DNA from: Plesiocystis pacifica SIR-1
Lineage (GTDB): Bacteria > Myxococcota_A > Polyangia > Nannocystales > Nannocystaceae
Length of the DNA stretch: 64,000 nucleotides
Direction: 5' to 3'
Assembly: GCF_000170895.1 (NCBI RefSeq)
Contig: NZ_ABCS01000027.1
Span: forward strand, 37,578 to 101,577
This document shows, in pieces, positions 27,301 through 34,340 of this stretch. The position numbers and the translations under genes are program-made. Each line of letters starts with the position of its first letter. The stretch's first letter is position 1. The notes under the pieces were generated by a model, which was given only the letters and a program-made list of their open reading frames with translations, was not told the origin of the DNA and did not search any database.

Positions 27301-29174
27301 ACGGCGATCTCGCGCAGCTGCTCGATGAGCTCGAGCTTGTCGTCGACGGACTCGCTGGCCTCGAGCAGCACGTTGATGGTCCGCATCAGCGCGGCCCAGT
27401 TGCTCTGCTCGCGGTAGATCGGCAGGAGCTCCCGCGCGACGATGAGGTTGTTGGGCTGGATCGCCAGGGTCCGCTCGAGGGCCTTGACCGCGCGCTCGGG
27501 CTGGCCGAGCTTCTCGCGGCACAGCTGGGCGACGCGGCGGTAGAGGTCGACGCGGTCCTCGGTCGCGCTGACCCGGTCGGCGGCGCTCTGGAGCGCGTCG
27601 ACGAGGTCCGAGACCCGGCCCTGCTCGACGTAGAGCTCGGTCAGCTCGTCCCACATCCCCGACGAGGAGTAGGCGTCGCGGAGGGTGCGCAGGGCCTTGT
27701 CGTGGCCGGGGACCAGGCGGGCGATCTCTCGCCACACGCGGATGGCGTTGGGCTGGTCGCGCAGGCGCTCGGAGTAGATGTGGCCGATCTCGGTCAGCAG
27801 CTTGACGGCCCGCCCCACGGAGTCGGCCTTGGCGACCTGGCGGTGGCGGATCTCGGCGGCCTCGGCCCACCGAGACTCGCGCTCGTACAGGCGCGCGAGC
27901 GCGGCCAGGGCCTTGTCGACCTCGCCGTGGTTTTCGAGCACGGCGTTCCACCCGGCGATGGCCTCGCGGCGATCGCCGAGCTTCTCTTCGGCCAGGCGCG
28001 CGAGCTCGAGGCGCAGCTCGAGGGCCTCGTCGCCCTCGCGCTCTTGCAGCTCCTCGCGGCGCAGGGCGATGAGCGCCCGCCAGTCCCGGCGCTGCTCGTG
28101 GATCTGCGCCATCATGTCCCGGGCCTTGCGGTCGCCGGGGATCAGCCCCAGCAGCTCGCGCAGGGGGTCGAGGGCGCGCTGGGGGTTGCCCAGCTTCTCG
28201 ACCCAGATGGCCGCGACCTTGCGCAGCACCTCGGCCTCGGCCTCGGCGTCGCCGTCCTCCTTGGCGGCGTCGCGCAGGCGCTTTTGCACGCCGAGCAGGT
28301 CGTTCCAGCGCTGGCTCGAGGCGTAGGTGTCGGCGAGCACCTCGAGGCTGCCCTGGTGGCGGGGATCGATGTCGAGGATGCGCTGCAGCGTCGCCAGGGC
28401 CATGGCGTCGAGGCGCAGCTCCTTGCGGTACAGGGCCGTGATCTCGAGCAGCTTGTCGATGCGCAGCTGCTTGTTGTCCGCGGTGTCCTCGATGCGCTCG
28501 AAGGCGTCCTTGAGCAGCTCGACGAGGGCCGTCCACTTCTTGCCCTCGCGGTAGAGCTTCTCGAGGTTGGCGAGGGCGCGGGCGTCCTGGCCGTCCTCGC
28601 GCACGACCGAGCGCCACACCTCGATGGCGCGGTCGGTGCTGCCGAGGCGCTCGCGGGCGAGGGTCGCCATCTCCTCGGCGAGCTCGAAGCGGCGGTCGGC
28701 GTCCTTGCTCGCGCGCCGGGCCTGGACGAGCACCTGCATCAGCTGGCTGCCGTCGTTGGGGCCCGAGAACAGCTCGCGGTAGAAGCTGACCACGGCCACG
28801 TTGCTGGCGTCGTGGCGACGCACGCGGCGGAAGTAGGGCTCGGCCAGGCGCGGCTGACCGCCCACGCGCCACAGCACCTCGCCGCACACGAGCGCGACCT
28901 CGTTGCCCTCGGCCTTGCGAGGCGCGCGCTGGGCCAGGTTCTTGGCCCGATCGACGATCGCCGTCGAGTCAGCGCCGTCCTTGCCGTGCTGTTCGAGCAC
29001 GAGCAGCGCGAGGACCTGCGCGGCCGCCTCGACGTCGCTGGTGTCTTCGCGCACCGCCGCGGACGCAGCGGCCAGATCGCGGCCGGCTGCCGCTGAGGCG
29101 GCGGTCAGTTCTTGGTGGGTCGAGTCGTCGGGCGAGCGCAGGTGCGAGAGGAGAGCGGAGCGAACGTCGGCCAT
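18336..29174 (-). CDS. Giant TPR-repeat protein (3,612 residues)
   Basis: One uninterrupted frame of 3,613 codons, 17% of the window. From MADVRSALLSHLR to AIGG it consists almost wholly of helix-turn-helix repeats. Units of the type WxxLxxLLxxRL...A(R/E)xxEExLxDxxxAxxxYxxVLExDPxxxxAL (written here in general form) recur dozens of times, recognisable as TPR or Sel1-like alpha-solenoid. It has no signal peptide, no membrane helix and no catalytic domain that I could find. It is highly acidic. The start is the ATG at 29174; the frame stays open further upstream to 29465 but that stretch is not repeat-like. Codon use matches its neighbours, and the sequence is not a recent tandem expansion, as units are well diverged. 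It is likely a very large cytoplasmic scaffold; partners unknown. Its stop codon begins repeat R2 copy B. Confidence 0.9.
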   Translation of the reverse strand: MADVRSALLSHLRSPDDSTHQELTAASAAAGRDLAAASAAVREDTSDVEAAAQVLALLVLEQHGKDGADSTAIVDRAKNLAQRAPRKAEGNEVALVCGEVLWRVGGQPRLAEPYFRRVRRHDASNVAVVSFYRELFSGPNDGSQLMQVLVQARRASKDADRRFELAEEMATLARERLGSTDRAIEVWRSVVREDGQDARALANLEKLYREGKKWTALVELLKDAFERIEDTADNKQLRIDKLLEITALYRKELRLDAMALATLQRILDIDPRHQGSLEVLADTYASSQRWNDLLGVQKRLRDAAKEDGDAEAEAEVLRKVAAIWVEKLGNPQRALDPLRELLGLIPGDRKARDMMAQIHEQRRDWRALIALRREELQEREGDEALELRLELARLAEEKLGDRREAIAGWNAVLENHGEVDKALAALARLYERESRWAEAAEIRHRQVAKADSVGRAVKLLTEIGHIYSERLRDQPNAIRVWREIARLVPGHDKALRTLRDAYSSSGMWDELTELYVEQGRVSDLVDALQSAADRVSATEDRVDLYRRVAQLCREKLGQPERAVKALERTLAIQPNNLIVARELLPIYREQSNWAALMRTINVLLEASESVDDKLELIEQLREIAVDKLQSPQLTFQWAARAYVLRPTDEALRGRLEAAAANSDNWDQLTRLFEDRIAGQKPASAEATDGESIAAAAVAPADEAEQLLLLEKLAIIARDQLSKPDDAQRYFRRIMELDQHNEAAMEALEAIYTSTRRWDDLSEVYRWRLNVAPDDAARLITLRGLARLQEDHLKDLDAAVQTYDKILELEPEDRRTLDSLAEILRGRGEWQRLAAILETKLLIPRNEDGSGRALEPSDIPVLFELSSVRSGRLSDTEGAIRGFLRILDLEPMHRDSVAALEEIYRADPSTSVTIMRGLLPYYQRIGDKQREAEAMEVLLAAAETTGEGEGEGEGLDAEAKEQLREQKSQLAAIYEQMPERRSDALKIYAELFEGDAADWEGRQLLQRLGRSLEQMELVANAYARVLDAIKQHAAEAEAEGRALERAEANLRRDLLLELGAIWRDDLQRPLEAEKAYAEILERDETHQAAYEALEALLRGREAPAELVELYRRRVDVVFNQREQRELLGRIIEIARTVLGDRETAVETAEELLDLIPDDLPTIELLAQMYAEGGEPEDLDKLEELLGRWAELAKDRELRHELNCKRASLRVQHQGDAFGAVDLLGSVIGENADHEQARGLLEQLLDVSEVQMQVAGLLEPIYQRRGDHEGRIRVLHVRRNNAAAEMRQDDATGYLLAIAKIQEHDQRDIEQAFASLRAAYLEDPRRLDSRDEVERLGLSTGRERDLIAIWTAALASEQVDDKTLRIDLTHRKAMLFDERLRDSEGARGAWLALLDLDPPDAALAHKTVEALVRLHLEAGDFAALVDAQRALLRFVEPHHQQVKIRLEIATIQLEQLMDRVGAALTWAEVVDMEPANRVALDALEALLTEEAEWQRLTEVLEHRISVADEPRQKSALWRRIGDIRREQLQAHQRAIEAYQSILDLKTGHDDSVYAQTRLVELNRELERWPDVEEGLRRLIAFSGSDAERVRLLAETAEVVGKKLERPDDALDLLKRVLDAAPTDARARSMVSSYLEPDETRERAIRILTPLYEAEQNWAALLELQELQARKQPSGRRRLQALLRVARTQEEKLEDPGRAFAVLCEAMAEAGDQPELSEILDKVERLGAVTERSEALYDAYSRTVDHILDSALQQRVLRAMGEVALNRLGRLDDARKVYERLLESAPEDAGATDALEQIYVRQGDDEALAALLVRKVDGTSETAARDELLIRAAEIHRTRLDDAEEAIRLYERLSTDALDRESVQEVLEPLYESTGRFRELANHLTRKLGQLRGKAAVDTHLRLGRLYGEHLEDPEEGIRHLGAALKSDPDHAVGTDELSRYLQDPNMRSRAAEMLEPVFLAVQDWERLLLIQEVRLSEAEDHSDRVQIMLRMARMQEEQLEDLDKAFDAYSRVFKEDPENTRVRDHLGRLANVLATTDKYAELLTEYVEQNPDDNSESTLAIVHESAKLWAGTLRQPAKSVPLYQRLLEANPDDRSVFAELESALSMGEMWRELADAYWREAEDSLDETRQVELLMKLSRVALDVLDESEIGAKAFQRILEVQPENERARAQLEQVYQQTEKWQELLDLLRDRLGRSLDQDDRTPVYLQIADLQDEALDDWEGALDTLESLLGEVPNEPNAVATLERIADHRVPARHRVFSILEPIYDATGNTPRLVAVCEWRLTVTEDPGSRHELHRELARHLESIPEGAPYAFRALARALYEPGPEDALLALDSDIGRLAKSLETPGALADALVAAADGEQLANDADRRIELLVRAARIRSEDSPEIAVEILRKALELRDDEEEALALMDRALVRLGYHEELREVLTRRVEVEADDVERVDLLRRLATLHEDILANPEEAEQAWRRLLDIEPSDTEALQRLSRTYAASGSTTELIEVLERRIDASTDEDERRSLRMQLASIHRESAKNREAEIDVLRALLAEAPSDDDAMAALARALLAEERHAEAADVVQDRATIAPTAERKASLMLDAARMYAGPLEDLIGAVERYEQVLQLLPGQEGAVADLVGLCKQEEVSEQAAGLVRPHLEDHGRWADLAIVLDARTTLSEDPDEVLELLKELATVRHEKLGDAAGALAATMKIIDSAAAEELEDPLNGAMRLAGELDGLEALIDELAKRAADSDRDPEIRVAIGMAAAHAASDFLGDPDKALAVLTPLLDAELADLPACVRIEELALRKSDPALVERALQEGSRLAAGMEEHLPMLVRLGEARIAIEAWEGAVEAFRDALDIDVGLEGAVRGLETVLRARLGADGVDGETVRIPDGLLDALDNAYMAASNNVGLAQVARVRLREAEGSDRVNLLQNLGTLIDNGGGSPKEALEAWGALLALDAESSEALERVLALAETELAGRAGELLSQAVEASAEAGRSSPALCLATARAWLSGLNQPDKAKAALVPLLEEQPEHVEGLGLLVETARALGDAKALHGALRRSAAAQGDPVESAGLWREAASVAEQMLAEPALAIEDLRQLIDADETDGPGWSRLLALLAQSGDHEALVDALGRRVMITEDEAERRELRYRQANHLVDKLERFEDAITVYNDMLASDPNELVAVNELQVLLRRLERWQDIRDLLERKLEIVEGEEQIAVQEEMARLAEEKLDDTTDAVEVLQRVVMEHPERDATRVWLERLLTKEERWHDLSELLEGRMDRLRDAGDTDGYRELASQLASLLAEKLDDSDRAQSILESLLEVDPSYVPALLSLASVHEARGDEESMRTTLERAAALEPQGPTGARLQLRLAMLTEEAEPRRAHLEKALSLDPANVEAGKQLLELSRSEERWDQVAYLLEMAVSREKSDDKRRELQLERVDILVAKVQDIDGALRVLASIYEQVQDDVEVNRRIADALFTAQRYEEAVGMYHWLVEITAGKRSKIRGHYLARLGRIEIEAGQGEEALKHLEEAYRLDTTNVETLLTLGNLHERNERWTDALKIYRSMLLQNADKSGLLRRGDIYLSLSRVHMGLGEKPKAQAMLRRGVEEDSTHKGLKEALEAIGG

Positions 29175-29718
29175 GTCGTGGTCCAGGTTCCGGGCTGAGT
29201 TCCGGGCTGAGTTCTGGGCGATCCAGGAAGGGTGCGGAGCGGGGGTTCGGCGGGGGCGAGCGCGCGTGAGGGGTCGGTGCGACACGTCGGGCGCGGACGC
29301 TCGACGTGTTCGGCTCGCCGACGAACCGGGGGCCAAGGGTAACGAGTCGGGTCCGCGGTATCTAGGCAAAAGCGGCGGGGTGAGCTCGCGCCTCGCGAGG
29401 GTCGCCAACGCGCGAGCGCCCGCGTCCGCGCCAGCCCCCAAGCCGGCCACGGAGCCGACCGACAAGGCGCCCGCCAGCTCGGCAAAAAGAAGCTCGAGCC
29501 CGACGGCGATCGTTCGCGTCCGGCCCGTGAAGGTGCAGCTCGCGGTCCCGCCTGCGGTCGCGAGGCGAGCGTCCTTGCGAGGCGCAGATGCCCTCGCGTC
29601 GCGGCGAGCCCTGCCGCGTCTTCGCCCACCCTACCCCATCCGCATTGCGCTTGGGTGGCGAAATCGTGAAGTGCCGTGGATCCGGCCTCAGCGGGCGCCA
29701 GCAGGCGAGCAGCCGCGC
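29175..29718. other. 544-bp gene-free region upstream of the giant TPR gene
   Basis: The region holds no ORF with recognisable homology on either strand. Near 29190-29220 there is a 12-bp unit (GGGCTGAGTTCC on the plus strand) repeated about 2.5 times, in the 5' leader of the TPR gene. The rest, between the methyltransferase stop and the TPR leader, shows no tRNA, terminator or repeat that I could support. Confidence 0.5.
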
Positions 29719-30696
29719 TCAGGCCAGTTTCGCCAACGCGACGGCCCCAGCCGCAGACACGTTGAGAGAGCCGAGGCTGCCCCCGCGGGCGATGGTCACC
29801 AGGAAGTCGCAGCGCTCCCGCGTCAGCCGTCGCATGCCCCGCTCCTCGCTGCCGAGGACGAGGATCATGTCCGAGGGCGGATCCTGGGCGAACTCGTGGA
29901 CCGGCGTGCCCTCGTCGACGACCGTCCCGACGACCCACCAGGTCCCGCTCGCCTTGGCTTGCTCGAGGGCCCGGGCCACGTTCGTGACCTGCCCCAGGGG
30001 CAGGCGCTCCGTGGCCCCGGCCGACGAGCGGACCGCCACGGCGGACAGCGGCGCGGCCCGGTCCTGGCCCCAGACCACGGCGGTCGCCCCGAAGAACTCG
30101 GCGTTGCGGATCACCGCCCCGAGGTTGTGGGGATCCTGGACGCCGTCGAGCAGCACGATGATCCGATGGCCTCGACGGGTCCGCACGGCCTCGCCGCCCT
30201 CGGCCTCCGGGCCGCCCTCGAGCAAGGCCTCGAAGTCCCAGCGCCGCGGCGGCCGGGTGACCGCCAAGACACCGCGCGCCAAGCCCGGCCCGATGAGGTC
30301 GTCGAAGATCTCTCGCTCGACCCGCTCGATGGTCACGCGCTCGCCGAGGGCCTCGGCGGCCAGGGCCTCGAGGGACTCGAAGCGGCGGCCCTCCTCGAGC
30401 AGCAAGCGGCGAACGCGGGTGGGCGACGCGCGGAGCAGCTCGACGACCGCGCGCTCCCCGGGCACGGGGTGGTGCCTGGGATCCAAGCGCGCGACCCGAC
30501 GCTCCCGCTCCCGGCTGCGGCCACCTCGCTTGGCGCCTTTCTCACGCTTGGGCCGGTCGCCGGCGCCGCCCGACTTGGCCGCGCCAGGCTTGGCTACGCC
30601 GGGCTTGGCCGGTCCAGGCTTCGCCGGTCCAGGCTTGGCGCCCTTGGCGGGTCCACGCTTGGCGCGCGAGCGATCAGGGCGCTTGGAGCGCGACAA
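29719..30696 (-). CDS. rlmB: SpoU/TrmH-family RNA 2'-O-methyltransferase (RlmB-like)
   Basis: 325 residues. SAM-dependent ribose methylation of rRNA (RlmB modifies 23S G2251) is the usual role. Residues 1-75 are a basic, low-complexity tail with repeated PAKPG units. A SpoU substrate-binding domain follows (~80-150), then the SpoU knot domain with motif 1 GVQDPHNLGAVIRNAEFFGA, motif 2 LVLGSEERGMRR and motif 3 SLNVSAAGAVAL. I chose the TTG at 30696 because GGGAGG sits 6 nt before it. The start lies inside the 3' end of the upstream lipoprotein gene (23-bp overlap), so the two are translationally coupled. A GTG at 30813 would overlap by 140 bp and lacks support. RlmB versus TrmH subfamily is not certain. 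Confidence 0.88.
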   Translation of the reverse strand: MSRSKRPDRSRAKRGPAKGAKPGPAKPGPAKPGVAKPGAAKSGGAGDRPKREKGAKRGGRSRERERRVARLDPRHHPVPGERAVVELLRASPTRVRRLLLEEGRRFESLEALAAEALGERVTIERVEREIFDDLIGPGLARGVLAVTRPPRRWDFEALLEGGPEAEGGEAVRTRRGHRIIVLLDGVQDPHNLGAVIRNAEFFGATAVVWGQDRAAPLSAVAVRSSAGATERLPLGQVTNVARALEQAKASGTWWVVGTVVDEGTPVHEFAQDPPSDMILVLGSEERGMRRLTRERCDFLVTIARGGSLGSLNVSAAGAVALAKLA

Positions 30697-32392
30697 CGCG
30701 GCCTCCCTGTACGCGGACGAGCTCCGCTTCGGGCTCGAGGGTCCCCGAAGCCCCGGACCACGCGGCGGACAGCGCCCGCCAGACCAACAGCGCCTGATCG
30801 TCGGGGAGCTCACCTTGCTGGGCGAGGTACTGATCTTCGAAAGCGCGCGAGCTCGCGTCGGGCGCGGCCGCGGGCGCGAGGATCACGCCATCGAGGCTGT
30901 CGTGCTTGGTGCTGACGGCGTCCGGGCTCAGCCCCTCCCCCATCGACGCGACCAACACCTCCGGCCCCTCGCTGTCCACGCGACCCCCCGCGACGCGCAT
31001 GCCGGCGCGCCGCATCTGGCGAACGATGAGCTCCGTGCGCGGCAGCGCGTCGGCGATGACCAGCGCCGAGCCCTTCTCGAGCTCCCCGCTGACGCCGCCC
31101 ATGAGCTTGCCGAAGCTCTTCTCGCCCGGCGAGTAGCTCACGAAGCTCAGGGTCACCGAGGCTTGCATGGCCGACGACTCCAGGGCCTTGCGGACCCGCT
31201 TGCCGTAGCCATTATCGGGCACGAAGACCGCGGCGCGGGCGTGGGTCTTGGCGACCTCGCCGACGAGGGCGAGGGCGCGCTGCTCGAGGCTCGCGGCCAC
31301 GCCCCGGGCGGAGGCCAGGCCCTCGCCGGGGATCAAAAAGCGCGCCTGCCCGCCGACCTGGACCGCCGCGCGCACGTTGCCGACGCCGACGGGGCCGATG
31401 ATCACCTCGGCACCGTCCGCGATGATCGCGTCCGCGGCCGCCTTGGTCGTCGTCGTCGACGATCCGCTGTCGCGCCACAGCACGGACACCGGGCGCTCCT
31501 TACCGAGCACGGCGACGGCCGCCGACGCGGCGGCGAACTGTTGGTCGGCGAGGGCCGCGAGCTTGCCCGAGCGCGGGAGCAAGATGCCGATGCGCGTGGG
31601 CAACGGGCGGCAACGCGCGACCCAGGCCGGCGCCTGGTCGCCCGGGTCCACGCCCAAGGCGGCGCGCAGGCAGTCGGCGGCGTCTGGGCCCGGGGCGCGC
31701 TCGACCAGGGCCTCGATGCGCGCGCGCTCGAGCCCGCGCGCCAGCGCGCTGACCCGGGCCTCGGCGTATGCGGCGTCTGGCGAGTCGTCCGCGAGCAGCT
31801 CCCGCCAGCCGACGAAGGCCACGAGCGCGCCCTCACGGTCGCCCTTGCGGTCGAGGGCCACGGCTCGGGCACCCCGGGACAGCTCGCGCTCGAGGCCCTT
31901 CCATCCGTCGAGACGATCGAGGACCTCGACGGCCCGAAAGGGGTCACCGCTGCGCACGAGCGCGAGCCCGAGGGCGCGGTGGATGGCCACCTGCAGCGCC
32001 TCGGGGACCTCCTCGCCCGCCGACTCGAGGCCGTCGAGGAGCCCGAGGGCCTCGTCGGCCAGGGCGATCGCGTCGGCATCTTCGCCGCGCAGATACGCAC
32101 CTTCGGCCTTGGCCTCGAGGGCCCCCGCGCGCAGCAGCGCCGGCGGCTCGTCGGCGAGCAAGGCGTCGGCGGCCTCGGTCACCGCGGGCGCGCTGCGGTC
32201 GTCTTCGCGGGCGGCGACGAGCGCCTTCCACTTGTCGCGCAGCCCGTCCGGGACCGCGTCCAGGGTGACCCCGGGGCTCGTCGAGCGCTCGATCTCCTCG
32301 GGCTCGTCGCCCGGGGGAGAGCTCGCCCGAGACGGCTTGCAGCTGATGATCAGCGGGGCCGCGAGCAGGGCCACGACCAACCCCCGGCGCAC
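30674..32392 (-). CDS. LpoA/LppC-like lipoprotein (penicillin-binding-protein activator, type 1 periplasmic-binding fold)
   Basis: 572 residues from the GTG at 32392. The signal peptide RGLVVALLAAPLIISC ends in a lipobox. An N-terminal TPR-like helical domain (to ~250) is followed by a periplasmic-binding-protein type 1 domain (TRIGILLPRSGKLAALADQQ, EVIIGPVG, FIPGEG-like FLIPGEG, AAVFVPDNGYGKRV). This two-domain lipoprotein plan matches LpoA/LppC, which activates PBP1a from the outer membrane; branched-chain amino-acid-type receptors are the alternative. A GTG at 32494 would add 34 residues before the signal peptide, which is atypical. The rlmB-like gene starts inside its 3' end. A divergent TPR/dead-zincin gene starts 227 bp upstream. 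Confidence 0.78.
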   Translation of the reverse strand: MRRGLVVALLAAPLIISCKPSRASSPPGDEPEEIERSTSPGVTLDAVPDGLRDKWKALVAAREDDRSAPAVTEAADALLADEPPALLRAGALEAKAEGAYLRGEDADAIALADEALGLLDGLESAGEEVPEALQVAIHRALGLALVRSGDPFRAVEVLDRLDGWKGLERELSRGARAVALDRKGDREGALVAFVGWRELLADDSPDAAYAEARVSALARGLERARIEALVERAPGPDAADCLRAALGVDPGDQAPAWVARCRPLPTRIGILLPRSGKLAALADQQFAAASAAVAVLGKERPVSVLWRDSGSSTTTTKAAADAIIADGAEVIIGPVGVGNVRAAVQVGGQARFLIPGEGLASARGVAASLEQRALALVGEVAKTHARAAVFVPDNGYGKRVRKALESSAMQASVTLSFVSYSPGEKSFGKLMGGVSGELEKGSALVIADALPRTELIVRQMRRAGMRVAGGRVDSEGPEVLVASMGEGLSPDAVSTKHDSLDGVILAPAAAPDASSRAFEDQYLAQQGELPDDQALLVWRALSAAWSGASGTLEPEAELVRVQGGRVVALQAP

Positions 32393-32575
32393 GCCCGCGA
32401 GCCGGCTGGAGCGCGATGCTCCGCGCCCCGCGCGTGCGCCCGGCTGCAGATCGCCGCCGAGGGGATGGGGAGGAATGGAGCGAGACCGAGCCACCGCGGG
32501 AGTCTACTGGCCCCCCGGCCACGACCCAAGCAACCGCCCAAAGCAGCCCGCGGGACCCCGGCACGACGTCACGCC

Positions 32576-32596
32576 GCGGGGGCCTGTCGCCCCCGC
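32576..32596. promoter_or_regulatory. GC-rich hairpin in the divergent intergenic region
   Basis: GCGGGGGC (32576-32583) and GCCCCCGC (32589-32596) form a perfect 8-bp stem with loop CTGTC. It lies 23 nt before the ATG of the TPR/dead-zincin gene and so would be in its 5' leader. The stem resembles the palindrome at the end of repeat R2. Function unknown. Confidence 0.5.
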
Positions 32597-32618
32597 TGTG
32601 CAGTGGTATATCGCTCGG

Positions 32619-34232
32619 ATGCGCCGGCAGTTCGACACCGACGACGGCAACCACTTCGGCGAGGCCAGCCGCTACACGGCGCACCTCGACCGTGGTTGGT
32701 CGCTGCTCGAGCGCGGAGACTATCAGCGCGCCCGCAACTCGGCCCACCAGGCCCTCCAGCTCCACGACGAGATGCCCGACGCGGCCATGCTGCTCGCGGC
32801 CATCAGCCTCGCGGAGGGGGACCCGGAGAGCAGCCTCGAGTGGTACGAGCGCGCCATCGATCAGGACGCAGACTACGTCGAGGCCCAGCTGGCCGCGGCG
32901 CAGCTGCTGCTCTACGACCTCGACGATCCCGCCCGCGCCATCGCCCGGGCCGAGACCGCCCGCGAGCTCGACGAGGCGACCACCGCCGACCGCCTCGACT
33001 TTGGCGTGCTCGAGCTCGAGGCCCTGCTCAGCCTCGGCCAGCCCAGCGTCGCCCTCGATCGCCTCGAGCTCCTGCACGAGGCCTCCGCCCTCGAAGAGCT
33101 GCTCCACCCCGAGACCGACCGCCGCCAGATCGAGCGCCTGCTCCAGGAGTTCGCCATCGACGCCGACCCCGAGCTCGACCCCGAGGAGCTCGAGGCGACC
33201 ATGGCCCGGGTCGTCGCCCTGACCGTGCGCCTGGCCCGGGTGTGCATGGAGGTCGGCAAGCCCGAGCTGGCCATGCAGTGGTTCCAGCGCCTGCTCCGCC
33301 GCTTCGGCGACGACGCCGACATCTGGTACCTGTTCAACGAGGCCGCCTACATGCTCGGCGAGTCCGTCAAGGCCGCCCACGCGGCTCTCCAGGTCCTCCA
33401 GCTCGACACCCAGCGCCCCCTGCCCGAGGCCGACGACCCCAAGCAGGGCGTCAAGGTCGACCCCCAAGCGGTCGAGGCCATCACGCCCTCGGCCATGCAC
33501 CGCGCGGTCATCGAGGCCCTCCAAGCCTGCCCCGACGCGCAGTTGTCCGCCCTGACCCGTGACCCCAGCTTCGTGGTCATCGTCGACGACGCGCCGAGCT
33601 TCGAGCTCGTGCTCGAGGGCGTCGACCCCCGGGTCCGCGCCCTCGCCCTCGCCACCCGAGCGGCCAGCGGCGACGCCAAGCTCACCGCCCTGGCCATCTA
33701 CCGGCGCAACCTCGTGCGCTCGATCCACTCGGCCCTCGTCGACCTTCCGGATCCGGCCCTGATCCACAAAGAGCTCGCCCTCGCCGTGTTCGACGAGCTC
33801 GCCGTGTTCTACGGCTTCGACGACGAGCGCCGCGCTCGCATGGGCCTGCCCAAGACCGAGTGGCCCAGCAACCCTGGCGAGCACCGCAGCGCTCGGGGGC
33901 TGGCCGCCAACGCGGCGCCCGCCGCCGTCGAGGTCGAGGCCCCGCCGGCCAAGGCGACCAAGAAAAAGGCGACCAAGAAAAAGGCGACCAAGAAGAAGGC
34001 CGCCAAGAAGAAGGCCGCGACCAAGAAAAGGACCGCGGCCAAGAAGAAGGCCGCAGCCAAGAAGAAGACCGCGGCCAAGAAGAAGACCGCGGCCGAGAAG
34101 CAGACCGCGGCCAAGAAGAAGCCTGCGGCCAAGAAAAAGGCCGCGGCCAAGAAGAAGTCGACGGCCAAGAAGCCCGCCAAGAAGGCGACCAAGAAAAAGG
34201 CCGCCAAAAAGAAGACCGCGGCCAAGAAGTAG
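32619..34232 (+). CDS. TPR protein with degenerate zincin domain and histone-H1-like lysine tail
   Basis: 537 residues in three parts. Residues ~20-300 are TPR-like (RGDYQRARNSAHQALQL, PESSLEWYERAIDQDADYVE). Residues ~310-415 align by eye with the minimal-metalloprotease family (Zincin_1): SFVVIVDDAPS, AIYRRNLVRSI and FDELAVFYGFDDERR. The HExxH helix reads D392ELAV396: both zinc His are lost and only Glu is kept, so it should be a pseudoenzyme. Residues ~445-537 are a tail of repeated KKA(A/T)KK units like histone H1 or AlgP, expected to bind nucleic acid. No signal peptide, so cytoplasmic or nucleoid-associated. ATG at 32619. The stop is followed 5 nt later by repeat R1 copy 2. Confidence 0.82.
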   Translation: MRRQFDTDDGNHFGEASRYTAHLDRGWSLLERGDYQRARNSAHQALQLHDEMPDAAMLLAAISLAEGDPESSLEWYERAIDQDADYVEAQLAAAQLLLYDLDDPARAIARAETARELDEATTADRLDFGVLELEALLSLGQPSVALDRLELLHEASALEELLHPETDRRQIERLLQEFAIDADPELDPEELEATMARVVALTVRLARVCMEVGKPELAMQWFQRLLRRFGDDADIWYLFNEAAYMLGESVKAAHAALQVLQLDTQRPLPEADDPKQGVKVDPQAVEAITPSAMHRAVIEALQACPDAQLSALTRDPSFVVIVDDAPSFELVLEGVDPRVRALALATRAASGDAKLTALAIYRRNLVRSIHSALVDLPDPALIHKELALAVFDELAVFYGFDDERRARMGLPKTEWPSNPGEHRSARGLAANAAPAAVEVEAPPAKATKKKATKKKATKKKAAKKKAATKKRTAAKKKAAAKKKTAAKKKTAAEKQTAAKKKPAAKKKAAAKKKSTAKKPAKKATKKKAAKKKTAAKK

Positions 34233-34237
34233 GCTGC

Positions 34238-34340
34238 TAGCAGTCGCCCACCCCGGCCGCGCCGGGACCCATGATCCACGAAAGCGTCGTCTACGGACTC
34301 AGCTGGCGTTGAACCCGTGGGCGGCTGTCTTTCTCGGTAG
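34238..34340. repeat. 103-bp repeat R1, copy 2
   Basis: A direct repeat of 14888-14990, the same length with a single base change. It lies 5 nt after the TPR/dead-zincin stop codon and runs straight into stem-loop E3. The short frame it encodes (with PPTGSTPAESVDDAF) is an accident of the repeat, not a gene. Confidence 0.9.

Noticed and set aside
18375..29096. Open frame of 3,573 codons antisense to the giant TPR gene
   Set aside because: It mirrors the codon bias of the real gene, is rich in Gly/Val/Leu/Gln without domains, and has no ribosome binding site. The TPR frame carries clear repeats.
30697..30813. Longer GTG start (30813) for the RlmB-like gene
   Set aside because: It would overlap the upstream gene by 140 bp and has no ribosome binding site, unlike the TTG at 30696.
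33955..34232. AAG-rich tract as a possible satellite or CRISPR-like array
   Set aside because: It is in frame and encodes a histone-H1-like lysine tail; unit lengths are irregular and there are no spacers.
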